64,000 nt of DNA from Vibrio lentus (GTDB lineage: Bacteria; Pseudomonadota; Gammaproteobacteria; Enterobacterales; Vibrionaceae), in contig NZ_JAUFQE010000002.1 in the NCBI RefSeq assembly GCF_030409755.1, positions 3,348,001 through 3,412,000 of the forward strand, given 5' to 3'. Below the pieces are notes generated by a model. The model did no database searches. It had not been told where the DNA came from and worked only from the letters and a program-made list of their open reading frames with translations. Of the stretch, positions 37,055 through 45,740 are shown one piece after another. Position 1 is the stretch's first letter. Each line of letters begins with the position of its first letter. Position numbers and translations under genes: made by a program.

Positions 37055-37518
37055 TTCTGTATTAAGAATACTAACTCCCTAAAGTCATTATCAATATCGT
37101 TTTGTGTCACACCAATGTAACGTTACACCCTCAGAGCTGTGGCAAAGTCGTGCAATATTTTTGGTACTTTTGTCGAGGTGATAGCCTCTGGCCTTTCTCA
37201 TTGCGTGTTTTCACCAATCGATGAGAAAGCTTGGCTAACAGCCCGACGACTCAATGTGTTAGCTGCTTTTTTGATCCGAGGGATGATTTCTAAACTTCTT
37301 GGATTTAGTGCTATTTGTGCCACTTTGCCCACCTTTGACTCGCGGATGGTTAAGCGGTCTTCTTCTATATCACTGAACTTAATCGCTACTAAATCAGAAA
37401 TCCGTAAAGCGAGATTGATACCAACGCTCCAGATGTCCGCCATTAACTTACTATGCAGTATTTCTAATAAGTGGCTATTAAAAATACCTGAATAGTCACC
37501 AAAAAAGGTTCGATACAT
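37055..37518 (-). pseudogene. Decayed tyrosine recombinase
   Basis: On the bottom strand, 37518-37198 encodes the first part of a recombinase catalytic domain (ILHSKLMADIWSVGINLALRISDLVAIKFSDI, with the catalytic-type Arg). It then meets a stop. The family continues in other frames: KSTKNIARLCHSSEGVT, then YIGVTQNDIDNDFREL near 37110-37060. At least two frameshifts separate the parts, and the central HxLRH box is missing. It is a relic of an earlier small integrase, unrelated to the three gin recombinases. Confidence 0.75.
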
Positions 37519-37659
37519 TCAACAACAAGTTCGCATTTTAGTATCGACTTTACTATTTTCGATTGTAGATAGAGTAGTATAGTAGCTACATGATTTTGAT
37601 AAGTAAGTTCTATAGTTGTGTAGAACTTTCCCTTTATAACGAATAATTGTGGTTTTAAT

Positions 37660-38772
37660 ATGGATCAAGACAGTATTGCACGGCAGTTAAGGCACTGGTT
37701 AACGCGGAGTTTACCTAGTAACTCTAGCCGAACTGTTAGTGAGCTAGGTATATCCCTCGCTTCTGATGTTGGTTTGAAAAGAACAGAGAATCAGGACAAA
37801 GTTGTTTTACTTAGAGCGCAAGTTACACCAGTAAAATCTTTTGTCGTTGGTGTTTTATGTGATGGAATGGGTGGGATGGTTGACGGTGAGGCGTGCGCTT
37901 CTCTTGCTATATCTTCTTTTATTTCAAGCTGTATTCGAAATCGCTCATTTGGTGTTGACCAACGTTTGATGAATGCAGTAGAGCATGCTAACCAAGAGGT
38001 TTTTAACGAATATAGGGGTAATGGAGGAGCGACTCTTTCTGCATTTATTATTGATAGTGATGGAAAATCTAGCGCTTTAAATGTTGGTGATAGTCGTATT
38101 TATATCGCTAGTGACACTGAGGTAACTCAATTATCTACAGACGATACTATCGAAGGCCAACTCAATCGAGAAGTGGAAAATTCTCCAATGAGCGGTAAGT
38201 TACTTCAGTTTGTCGGTATTGGTAATGAGTTAGAGGCTCATCAATTAGAGCTACCAAAGTTAACATCGATCTCCAAACTTGTCATGACAAGTGATGGTGT
38301 CCATTACATCAACAAAAGTACATTTAGATCTCTGCTGTTACAAGATGTCAAATCGTCAGATCTTTCAAATAGACTAATTGATGTAGCTAAATGGTGTGGG
38401 GGACATGACAATGCCACAGCTTTGGTTCTATCGCAGCCTTCTTCCATTTTTTCCAAATCCTTGTCAGCTTTGACTGGTACAGTGCAGCTATGGGACTACA
38501 ACGGTGATGTTTGTTTTATTGGCATTGATAAAGCTTCATCCAGGAAACTAGAAGCTGTTGAGTTAAGTAGTTCAATCGAAAATGAACCTAGTTTAGATAG
38601 TGGCGTGAAATTATCATCAGCCCGAACTGATAATGAAATCAAGGGTGCTTCAGAAAAGAACAAAAGACAAAAAAAACAGTATAAAAAAACGACAAAAGTT
38701 CATGAGGTTGAGAAAAATAAAACTGAAGAAACTAAAGATGTCCCACAGTTAAGGATTGATTTTGATGACTAA
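37660..38772 (+). CDS. PP2C-type Ser/Thr protein phosphatase
   Basis: The 370 residues contain the metal-dependent phosphatase motifs: TENQDK (about 44-49), CDGMGG with Asp68, LNVGDSRIYIAS, MTSDGVHYI and GGHDNAT with Asp250. The last 60 residues are Lys/Glu-rich and probably disordered. PP2C enzymes remove phosphate from Ser/Thr using Mn2+ or Mg2+. The stop overlaps the next kinase start by eight bases, so it forms an operon with the two kinases and presumably opposes them. Confidence 0.9.
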   Translation: MDQDSIARQLRHWLTRSLPSNSSRTVSELGISLASDVGLKRTENQDKVVLLRAQVTPVKSFVVGVLCDGMGGMVDGEACASLAISSFISSCIRNRSFGVDQRLMNAVEHANQEVFNEYRGNGGATLSAFIIDSDGKSSALNVGDSRIYIASDTEVTQLSTDDTIEGQLNREVENSPMSGKLLQFVGIGNELEAHQLELPKLTSISKLVMTSDGVHYINKSTFRSLLLQDVKSSDLSNRLIDVAKWCGGHDNATALVLSQPSSIFSKSLSALTGTVQLWDYNGDVCFIGIDKASSRKLEAVELSSSIENEPSLDSGVKLSSARTDNEIKGASEKNKRQKKQYKKTTKVHEVEKNKTEETKDVPQLRIDFDD

Positions 38773-39844
38773 TATACCTTTATCCGGTATTCCTGCTAGA
38801 TATACACCTCTTGACTCTCACGGTAGTGGGGGCATGAGTGATGTATTTTTCTTCTATGATACTAATTTAGAAAGAAATGTCGCAATTAAATCTATCAGAG
38901 ATATGAGCCAGATTGATCGGCTGACCGATGAAATTAATGCATTGATGCAACTGCGTTCAAAACATGTTGTGCAAGTTTATGATGTTACTCCTCGCGTTAA
39001 TGACTCATTTGGAATTGTGATGGAGCATGTAAATGGTAGTGATTTAGTTGACATACCAGCTCACCTTAAACAACCTGAAAATCTACTAAAATTGTTGTGG
39101 CAGATTGCTTCTGGGATAAGTGATATACATGCTTCAGGTATCATTCATCGTGATATTAAGCCCAACAATATGAAGCTGGACGAAGAAGGTATACTGAAAA
39201 TATTTGATTTTGGTCTAGCTAGAAATCAAGGACTAGATGCTCAAACAGTCGGTTTTAAAGGAACTTACTATTTTTCTGCGCCAGAGCAATATCAAGGTGG
39301 GAATGTTAACTTTACTACTGCTGTTGATGTTTATGCTTTCGGTGTGACAGCCTTGTACCTAATTACTGAAAATCTCCCCCCTGAACTGTTAAGCATTCCT
39401 CCTACTCCTATTACTGGAAATGTATATGACGGTACTTTTTTATCCTCCTATCCACGTTTAGTTGAACTTTTTGAACAGTGCCTTAGCCAAGTCCCTGACG
39501 ATAGACCTAAAATGATCGAGGTTGTTAACGAAATAGGTAAGCATCTATTATTTAATAAACACCAAGCTCTAACTGTACATAATGGCAATTCACATACATT
39601 AAATTCAGTATCGCGAAACGTTCAACTCTCATTGGGGACTATTGGCTCTTGTCATCTTGAATATGATGGTCTGAACTTTACCATGACTAACGTTATTGGT
39701 GAGGTATATGTTAATAACGGACTAATTACACAAAACCGTCAAATGAAAGGAGCTTGTGTAATTGCAATTGGCGGTGCACATAGACATGCATATGAACGTA
39801 ATTACATCACTTTCGATATTTCAAATCCCGAGGTTACATTATGA
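38765..39844 (+). CDS. Hanks-type Ser/Thr kinase with FHA-like C-terminus
   Basis: The kinase domain (about 13-255) has the Gly loop GSGGMSDV, Lys42 (VAIK), HRD with Asp130, DFG with Asp148 and the activation-end SAPEQY. Residues about 275-359 form a beta-rich tail with a pattern like an FHA phosphothreonine-binding domain (LGTIGSCHLEYD, GEVYVNNG, YITFDISNPEV). No membrane helix is present, so it is cytoplasmic. Start ATG 38765 has AAGGA 9 bases upstream. A TGA-less overlap (ATGA) joins it to the second kinase. The FHA call is pattern-based. Confidence 0.85.
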   Translation: MTNIPLSGIPARYTPLDSHGSGGMSDVFFFYDTNLERNVAIKSIRDMSQIDRLTDEINALMQLRSKHVVQVYDVTPRVNDSFGIVMEHVNGSDLVDIPAHLKQPENLLKLLWQIASGISDIHASGIIHRDIKPNNMKLDEEGILKIFDFGLARNQGLDAQTVGFKGTYYFSAPEQYQGGNVNFTTAVDVYAFGVTALYLITENLPPELLSIPPTPITGNVYDGTFLSSYPRLVELFEQCLSQVPDDRPKMIEVVNEIGKHLLFNKHQALTVHNGNSHTLNSVSRNVQLSLGTIGSCHLEYDGLNFTMTNVIGEVYVNNGLITQNRQMKGACVIAIGGAHRHAYERNYITFDISNPEVTL

Positions 39845-40917
39845 TTGGCCCACATGAGTTAGGTGATATTGTCGTATCTAGGTATAGAATCGATGGGTTT
39901 GTTGGCGAAGGAGGTATGCAATATGTCTATTGTGCTTATGATCAATTACTTGGCCGAACCGTTGCACTAAAGACCCCTAAAAACTCATCAGCTGAAAAAC
40001 GATTCCGTCGAAGTGCGATTGTCTCTGCAAAAGTAAACCACCCTAATGTAGCGAAAACTCTTGATTATGCAGAAGAATTCGATCGATTCTATTTGGTTGA
40101 AGAACTAATTGACGGTGATGACTTAGAAGGGGCATTACTGAAGCATGTCGAATATTTAGACCCTTTTTTAATAGCTAGAGTTTTACACTATCTAGCTAAA
40201 GGTTTAGCAGCCTCTCACCATGTTGGTGTAATTCATCGTGATTTGAAGCCAACAAATATTATGATTGAAGGTGGTTTTCAAGTAGGTGCCATCAAAATTA
40301 CTGATTTTGGTATTGCTAAAATGGCAGAAGGAGAGATGACAGAAGCTGCTGAAGGTGGCACTGGCACTCTGAGCACTTCTGCCACAGCTGTGGGGGCACT
40401 GCCTTATATGGCACCAGAAGCTATTGAGACACCAAAAGAAGTCGGCTTGAAAGCTGATATTTGGTCGTTAGGAGCTATGACATATGAGTTATTAACTGGC
40501 AATAAACCTTTTGGTTCAGGGCTAAGGGCTGTCAGTAAGATATTAAGTGTAGATTACCCTGACTTCCCTCCCTTTGTAACTTCCAACCCACAGTTCCGTT
40601 ATTTGTCTAGTGAACTTATAAGCATTGTAGAATCATGTTTAAAACTAAATCCTTTGGAACGACCATCAGCAGATGAAATCGTAGAAAAATGCAGCAAACT
40701 TTGCTATCCAATTAGCGAGCGTTTTTTCGGAAACATTAGTGAAATACGTTATAACTCCTTTGGTTACATCAGGTTAGAAGATGCTTCACGTGTTTTTTAT
40801 CACGTTAACTGTGTGTATGGAGATCGACCTGCTATGGGGGAGAGAGTACTACTATCTAAATATCAAGGTGAAGGTTCTGATAGAGCACTCCCTGTAATTA
40901 AGGTAAAACAACAATAA
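39841..40917 (+). CDS. Hanks-type Ser/Thr kinase with cold-shock-like C-terminal domain
   Basis: The kinase domain (about 15-285) is complete: GEGGMQYV, Lys44 (VALK), HRD with Asp134, DFG with Asp155, MAPEAI. The last 65 residues look like a cold-shock/OB nucleic-acid-binding domain: an RNP1-like FGYIRL, an RNP2-like VFYHVN, then GERVLLSKYQGEG and a closing LPVIKV strand. No membrane helix. A kinase tied to a nucleic-acid-binding sensor would fit a defence or stress switch acting with the PP2C. The family of the tail should be tested by structure prediction. Confidence 0.85.
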   Translation: MIGPHELGDIVVSRYRIDGFVGEGGMQYVYCAYDQLLGRTVALKTPKNSSAEKRFRRSAIVSAKVNHPNVAKTLDYAEEFDRFYLVEELIDGDDLEGALLKHVEYLDPFLIARVLHYLAKGLAASHHVGVIHRDLKPTNIMIEGGFQVGAIKITDFGIAKMAEGEMTEAAEGGTGTLSTSATAVGALPYMAPEAIETPKEVGLKADIWSLGAMTYELLTGNKPFGSGLRAVSKILSVDYPDFPPFVTSNPQFRYLSSELISIVESCLKLNPLERPSADEIVEKCSKLCYPISERFFGNISEIRYNSFGYIRLEDASRVFYHVNCVYGDRPAMGERVLLSKYQGEGSDRALPVIKVKQQ

Positions 40918-40957
40918 AGATTTTGTACAGTTTAGCTGGATAAATTATTAGCCTAAA

Positions 40958-40977
40958 AAGGGAGCTAATGCTCCCTT
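40958..40977 (+). terminator. Stem-loop after the kinase operon
   Basis: AAGGGAGC-taat-GCTCCCTT is an 8-bp perfect stem about 40 bases after the last kinase stop. Only TTCT follows, so it is a weak intrinsic terminator. Confidence 0.55.
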
Positions 40978-41000
40978 CTATGCCACCAGCTTAAATGTAC

Positions 41001-41231
41001 CTACTTCGCACAGTCATACCATCCATCACCACACTCATACTTGAACGTCCCATTAGGATAGGAAACAAACCGATAGTGCATTGCCATATCGCCATTGGGC
41101 ATTTCAGTTGGCACATTAGTTCGGTGCTCAAATACGTTGTTCTCACCTTCCTCATAACGCTTTGTATGCTCCCACCAATCTGCTCCTACAGAATCTTGGG
41201 AACCATAAGTTTGAATGATGAGGGTCAGGTC
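41001..41231 (-). pseudogene. 3' fragment of an unidentified gene
   Basis: The bottom strand reads about 76 codons without a stop, DLTLIIQTYGSQDSVGADWW through PNGTFKYECGDGWYDCAK, ending in TAG at 41001-41003. An in-frame TAA precedes it and there is no start codon near the 5' end, so it looks like a truncated C-terminus. Its broken end lies about 150 bases from the second junction repeat. I do not recognise the family. Confidence 0.5.
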
Positions 41232-41699
41232 TTACTTTTTGAATCGACTAGTTTAAGTATCGTAAATATTGATATTCAAGAACTAGCTTTAGGTCGCATT
41301 AACTTGCAATGGGGCAAATCTGAGCTAGATAGCACTTTTGAGCAAAATGCCACGAGTAAAACCTCATGTCTACGAAGCTTCTGGACAAAACCTTGCCAGT
41401 GCTTTTGCTAAATTAGAAAATCATCAATAACTACAGGTATGGCAAATTTACTTGTGAAGAGCTAGTGCGATGAGTAACATCACACTAGCAAAAGTATTGG
41501 TTTATGTTAGGTGCGTACTAAGTGACGTTACGTTAAATTAAGTTCCTCACATTAAGCGACATGCAGCCATCTAACATTCAAAAATCGGTTTAAGTCTTTG
41601 ATTTCAAATTGACCATGAAAGATTAAATAGGCATAAATAAACGTGTAAATACGGCCGTTCGCCGTAGAGAAAGCGTTAGGATTCCGAGAGGTTTTTGGT
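41232..41699. other. Non-coding junction between the two cargo modules
   Basis: No credible gene. It contains the second junction repeat (41379-41444) and the promoter region of the hydrolase. A top-strand frame crossing it is antisense to the truncated fragment and has no ribosome site. Confidence 0.5.
41379..41444 (+). repeat. 66-bp junction repeat, copy 2
   Basis: Starts TTCTGGACAAAA like copy 1, with AGTG at base 19, the core CTAAATTAG at 41408-41416 and CAGGTATGG at 41434-41442. Spacing to the core is identical to the other copies (29 bases). It separates the kinase module from the hydrolase module. Confidence 0.8.
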
Positions 41700-42449
41700 A
41701 TGACTACTGAAATAATATTACTAAGAGGTTTATTTCGAGGAAGTTATCATTGGGGTAATTTCACGGAGCGTTTATCCACTATTTTTCCTGATTGCCCAAT
41801 TAGTTGTATTGATATTCCCGGCAATGGCTATTTGTCTTCGGAAATATCTCCAAATACCATTTCAGGAATGGTAGAAAGTGTTAGAAATCAACGCAATCGT
41901 CAAGGGAAAGTTCTTATCTTAGCTGTTTCAATGGGAGGGATGGTAGGTCTTAAATGGGCAGAATTATACCCACAGGAGGTCGAGTCAGTCATTTGCGTTA
42001 ATACAACGGCAAAGGACTTTAGCCCTTTTTACGAAAGACTATTGCCACGAAACTATTTAAGAATTGTGAAAGCTTTGTTTTCGTCGTCGTTGAGTCGAGA
42101 AGGTGCGATTTATCAGATGGTTTCGAACCAACCATTTAATCGAAAGACAGTCAACGAGTGGGCGAACCACGGTCAAAAATATCCGATAAGTGTTGCAAAT
42201 TTTTGGCGACAATTGAGAGCTGCTACTGGGTTCGTAGTCTCGAGGCCACAATGTGAACTACATTTTGTTGCTTCGTTAAATGATGGGCTTGTGAATTCTA
42301 ATGCCACTCAAGCGATGGCTAAGAAGTGGGGTGCTCGGGTAATAGTTAATGAAATAGATGGGCATGATGTAGCGTTAGACAACCCTGAGTGGTTGCTGAA
42401 AGTTGTAGGGTCCATTTGGCTCAAAGCCAAACAAATTGTTCAAGAGTGA
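41700..42449 (+). CDS. Alpha/beta hydrolase
   Basis: The 249 residues show an alpha/beta-hydrolase fold: opening strand and HW...W motif (LLRGLFRGSYHWGNF), nucleophile elbow AVSMGG with Ser in the middle, and a C-terminal catalytic His in DGHDVALDNPEWL. No signal peptide, so cytoplasmic. It stands alone on the top strand with GAGAGG before the ATG. Substrate is unknown; the family includes esterases and lipases. It is plausible passenger DNA of the second cargo module. Confidence 0.8.
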   Translation: MTTEIILLRGLFRGSYHWGNFTERLSTIFPDCPISCIDIPGNGYLSSEISPNTISGMVESVRNQRNRQGKVLILAVSMGGMVGLKWAELYPQEVESVICVNTTAKDFSPFYERLLPRNYLRIVKALFSSSLSREGAIYQMVSNQPFNRKTVNEWANHGQKYPISVANFWRQLRAATGFVVSRPQCELHFVASLNDGLVNSNATQAMAKKWGARVIVNEIDGHDVALDNPEWLLKVVGSIWLKAKQIVQE

Positions 42450-42821
42450 TTCGCAACGCGTGCCTACAAAAGTCGGTGTTTATTATTCCTATTATGTAAA
42501 ATCTGTGGGTTTGCTATCAGAAACAGCCCTTAAAGCACGTCAAACGCTCTTAGCGAAGATTTTAGACGCTTAATCAAGCGATATAATTCCATACTGTCTT
42601 AAAAATTTATAACGATTTCAGAGCGATTTATAGGGCAAAAATCAGCGTGTTCATTTGGGTCAAGAACAGCACAATGACCCCCATTTTTCGTACTTTGTGA
42701 GTTTTGGGTGTCAGATTAGTTATATTTGGTCAAAATTCACTCGACCGATAACGTAGGCTTTTTTGGCGAAACCAATAATGGGGCAAAGGTTAGTCAAGTT
42801 AGAACAACGCTCGCGTATACG
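42450..42821. other. Gene-free spacer
   Basis: About 370 bases between the hydrolase and the terminator of the acetyltransferase gene. I see no credible gene, RNA or repeat in it. Confidence 0.5.
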
Positions 42822-42854
42822 GAAACGCCCAAAGTTATTAGCTTTGGGCGTTTC
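42822..42854. terminator. Terminator after the acetyltransferase gene
   Basis: GAAACGCCCAAAG-ttattag-CTTTGGGCGTTTC is a 13-bp perfect stem, about 32 bases past the stop of the leftward acetyltransferase. T runs are short on both sides. Confidence 0.7.
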
Positions 42855-42886
42855 TTCTAACAAACTTGGTTACGACAAACCGAGCT

Positions 42887-43318
42887 TTAAAGTGTCATAT
42901 GCAGAATTGGAAAAGGTTTTTCCATATCATCAAATGGCGAGCGCGAAACGACTTTGAAGCCCATATGCTCGTAGAAACCTACTGCCTGTGGGTTTTGTTC
43001 GTTTACATCGACTTTGGTTGCGCCTAACTGCTCTATTGCGTATTGCAGCAGCACCTTGCCAATTCCTTGCCCTCTGGCCTCGTTTAAGATGAAAAGCATT
43101 TCAACCTTAGAATCATGGATACCCACGAAGCCTATAATTGAGCCATCATTACTTTTAATACATCTTAACGTGACAGCAGGAAAAGCCTTCTCAATGATAA
43201 TTGGTTTAAAAAACTCAATATCTTCTTCTGTTATGAAGTCATGAGTTGCTCGGACTGAGTTTTCCCAAACATTCAGCATTTCTGCGTAATCTTCAGGAAG
43301 CACACTTTCTACAATCAT
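42887..43318 (-). CDS. yjaB: GNAT acetyltransferase, YjaB-like
   Basis: The 143 residues align well in memory with E. coli YjaB: VRATHDFI, MLFILNEARGQGIGKVLLQYAI (acetyl-CoA loop GQGIGK) and VNEQNPQAVGFYEHMGFKVVSRSPFDDMEKPFPIL. It uses acetyl-CoA to acetylate an amine; the natural substrate is not established. The start codon overlaps the TGA of a broken upstream frame (ATGA), so it was once coupled to that gene. It may now be expressed from within the disrupted operon. Confidence 0.85.
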   Translation of the reverse strand: MIVESVLPEDYAEMLNVWENSVRATHDFITEEDIEFFKPIIIEKAFPAVTLRCIKSNDGSIIGFVGIHDSKVEMLFILNEARGQGIGKVLLQYAIEQLGATKVDVNEQNPQAVGFYEHMGFKVVSRSPFDDMEKPFPILHMTL

Positions 43319-43522
43319 TGTGTTTTCTCTATAGTTGACTGAAATTCATGTGCAGCCGCGAGCGTGTATTCTATTCGCAAATCATTAAGTAGTCTAATGA
43401 TGTAAGCAAAGAGTTCTGGCTTGGAATGGGGCAATTCTGCGTTACGATGATCTACACCGTCACTGATGATCTACACCGTCACTGTGTCCCAGAGTTACGA
43501 AGTGTCCCGCTGTGAAGGTTCT
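43315..43522 (-). pseudogene. 3' exon of a small gene interrupted by the group II intron and a 19-bp duplication
   Basis: Joining 45725-45681 to 43522-43315 (bottom strand) gives a frame that starts MSRFLPARKLNSEVS, continues RTFTAGHFVTLGHSDGVDH, and after skipping one copy of a 19-base tandem duplication reads NAELPHSKPELFAYIIRLL to a TGA that overlaps the acetyltransferase start. With both copies present the frame stops at TGA. The product is unrecognised. Coherence of the frame across the intron and its coupling to the next gene support it as real, though it is short. Confidence 0.5.
43446..43483. repeat. 19-bp tandem duplication
   Basis: GATGATCTACACCGTCACT occurs twice head to tail (43446-43464 and 43465-43483). 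Nineteen is not a multiple of three, so the duplication shifts the frame of the small gene just described. Confidence 0.9.
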
Positions 43523-45680
43523 GTCGAGTAGACGACACTTGTTACCAAGTGCCGCCCCTCTAAGAACCGTACGTGCAACTTTCACTGCATACGGCTCAAG
43601 CCTCCACTAAGGCATCATTGATACCCAGCAACTTATAACGCAGTCGGGACAGGTTCTTTCCAAGAGTTGCGGGCTAGCCTTTTGGGTTTTCTCTTCGCCA
43701 AGTATTCTTGGTATTGAGGATCAAAAGGGGTCGCTGCACTCCTGATTTTTACGTGTCGCTCGATGGGCACTTTCGCTATTTGGAACAGATTGAAGTGACA
43801 GTCCATGTTCATGATTTTCTGCCAACCGTGAAATTGCCACTGGCCTTTACGATTAAGAAAATACTTGTGAACAATCCAGTCTTTGGACTTAGTTGGATGA
43901 CGTCTAACTGCCCAGTGCCATAGCGCTTGGAATACTTTGTGGCCGACATACCCGAATACTTGTTTGGCAACACAGTGGCGATAGTAACTCGCCCATCCTC
44001 TGAGTTTCGGATTTATCAATTTGATAAGGTCATTAACAGGGATGGTTGCGTGCTTTTTAATGAGTTCTCTTAGATTTCTCAAGAATAACAACGTGTTGGA
44101 TTTACTCGGTTTAATGAGCAATTTCCCTTTGTACTTCCTATGATTGAAGCCCAGAAAGTCAAAGCCATCATCAATATGAGTGATCTTCGTTTTCTCTTCG
44201 GAGAGGGTTAACCCTCTTTCTGCCAGAAAGTCAGCAATCAACGGTTTGATATCATTCACTAGCACCTCCTTTGAAGAGCAGGTGACCACGAAATCATCCG
44301 CGTAACCGATAAAGTTGGCCCTAGCACCCTTTTTCAGGGCTGTAGATTTTATTTGTTGCTCTATTCCCGCGAGAGTTATTAGCATCAAAGTTGGAGAGAT
44401 TATTCCACCTTGAGGTGTACCCTCATCGGTATCGTAGAACAGTCCCTTATCCACATAGCCAGACTTTAACCATTGCTCTAACATACGTTTATCTACCGTG
44501 ATATTGTTCATAAGCCATTCATGCCCGATTTTGTCGAAGCAAGCTTTAATATCTCCCTCAAGAACCCATTTCGCTGATCGCTTTAGAGCCAAACATTTGA
44601 AGCACTGACTGACCGCGTCAGCCGTGCTGCGATTTGGCCTAAACCCATAGCTATTGAGGTCGGCAAACGTTTCGGACACAGGCTCTAATGCAAGAAGGTA
44701 TAGAGCTTGTTGCGCTCTATCAATCATGCATGGAATGCCTAATGGCCTGAGCTTACCGTTCTTTTTGGGAATGTAGATACGTTTGAGTGGTTTTGCAGAG
44801 TAAGCCTTGCGACTCAGTTGATTGACTGCTTTCATACGGCGTGCATCTGTGTTCCAGATAACACCGTCTATTCCAGACGTTTTACTGCCTTTATTCTGAG
44901 AGACTCGTTTAACCGCAAGAAGCTTGGCTGAACGAGAATGAGTCAAGAGCCACTGTAAAGACTTCACCTTACCGTATTTCTTTTCTCTAGTTGCTTTTGC
45001 GATACGCATTTGAAGCTTTAATACGTGCGCTTCAACGGATTTCCAGTCGATGGACTGCCATTGAGCGCCGTCAGAAGATGCACTAATCTCTTTCGAGACC
45101 ATCATTTGCTTTTCTCCTTGAATAAAGTTCTTCAAATTCTCTCGCAATGGGAGACCAGTCGGAAGTGGGCTCACTTTCGTGATCAGACATAAGTCTGTAT
45201 CTGCATCATTACAATGTAGCTTTCGCTTTTTCCGACCTCCTATACCTGCATCACTATCGGCCACAAAGGCTTTCCCAAAGGGAGTGATACAGGCTTACCC
45301 TGTTCCGTATGTCGCGCAATGTCAGGTTAGATGCCCACTATAGTGCGGAGAGTGCGGCGACCACGAAAAAGTACTGTCCAACCTCTTTCCAACTCTCATT
45401 GCCTTTTGGCCACAGCGTATTAACCACTTCCGCTGCTTCATCATATAACGCACCTTGAATGGATTCACATACGTTCATCATACTGACTCCCTAGCACTTA
45501 CCTGAATTGTGGTTTTCAGGAGGAACGTCCTCTCACGATTCTTTTCCCACTCAGCCCAACGGCCAAGTTTCGTTACATTGTCCGAGCCGCTGCTTTATTC
45601 AGGCTCGTAGGTTCATCTGGTGATACAGACGGTTCACTCGTTAAGCGGTGAACAACGCTTCATACGACTTCAGGTCGCAC
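43523..45680 (-). mobile_element. Group II intron with its maturase gene
   Basis: The bottom strand begins GTGCGACCTG at 45680, the 5' consensus of group II introns, and ends CTACTCGAC at 43523, the AY 3' end. Domain V is the 34-nt hairpin GAGCCGTATGC...GTACGGTTC at 43597-43564, and domain VI follows. Domains I-III occupy about 45680-45270. The intron splits a small gene downstream of the helicase. Its 5' exon ends GAAGTGTCC and the 3' exon carries the complement GGACACTTC, so the target was near a hairpin. Confidence 0.88.
43633..45105 (-). CDS. ltrA: Group II intron reverse transcriptase/maturase
   Basis: I start it at the ATG complementary to 45103-45105, which has AAGGAG just upstream; a longer frame extends into structured intron RNA. 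The 490 residues hold the RT domain (PKKNGKLRPLGIP, SYGFRPNRSTADAV, GTPQGGIISP, catalytic GYADDF with Tyr268-Asp271) and the maturase/X domain (LIKLINPKLRGWASYYR). The C-terminus (HVKIRSAATPFDPQYQEYLAKRK) lacks an HNH endonuclease, so insertion would rely on replication forks. Reading frame is intact, so the intron may be active. Confidence 0.93.
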   Translation of the reverse strand: MMVSKEISASSDGAQWQSIDWKSVEAHVLKLQMRIAKATREKKYGKVKSLQWLLTHSRSAKLLAVKRVSQNKGSKTSGIDGVIWNTDARRMKAVNQLSRKAYSAKPLKRIYIPKKNGKLRPLGIPCMIDRAQQALYLLALEPVSETFADLNSYGFRPNRSTADAVSQCFKCLALKRSAKWVLEGDIKACFDKIGHEWLMNNITVDKRMLEQWLKSGYVDKGLFYDTDEGTPQGGIISPTLMLITLAGIEQQIKSTALKKGARANFIGYADDFVVTCSSKEVLVNDIKPLIADFLAERGLTLSEEKTKITHIDDGFDFLGFNHRKYKGKLLIKPSKSNTLLFLRNLRELIKKHATIPVNDLIKLINPKLRGWASYYRHCVAKQVFGYVGHKVFQALWHWAVRRHPTKSKDWIVHKYFLNRKGQWQFHGWQKIMNMDCHFNLFQIAKVPIERHVKIRSAATPFDPQYQEYLAKRKPKRLARNSWKEPVPTAL

Positions 45681-45725
45681 GGACACTTCTGAGTTAAGTT
45701 TCCTCGCCGGCAAGAACCTGGACAT
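45681..45725 (-). pseudogene. 5' exon of the intron-split small gene
   Basis: Fifteen codons (MSRFLPARKLNSEVS) lie between the helicase stop and the intron. They are in frame with the 3' exon at 43522. The start is 15 bases after the helicase stop codon, as in an operon. Confidence 0.4.
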
Positions 45726-45740
45726 TAGCGTGTTTGGGCC

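Noticed and set aside
37660..40917. TerY-P type tellurite/stress triad
   Set aside because: There is PP2C and kinase but no VWA (TerY) gene or other ter genes nearby.
40995..41411. 138-residue frame on the top strand
   Set aside because: It is antisense to a coherent 76-codon fragment and crosses the junction repeat; no ribosome site.
41520..42760. Integron cassette around the hydrolase
   Set aside because: No attC-like inverted core sites were visible on either side and the genes face different ways.
42763..42957. 64-residue frame on the top strand
   Set aside because: It runs through a strong terminator stem and into the antisense of the acetyltransferase gene.
45339..45482. 47-codon frame (MMNVCESIQGALYDEAAEVV) inside the 5' part of the group II intron
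   Set aside because: It lies within intron domains I-III, whose RNA structure constrains the sequence; protein-like composition alone is not enough to call a gene.
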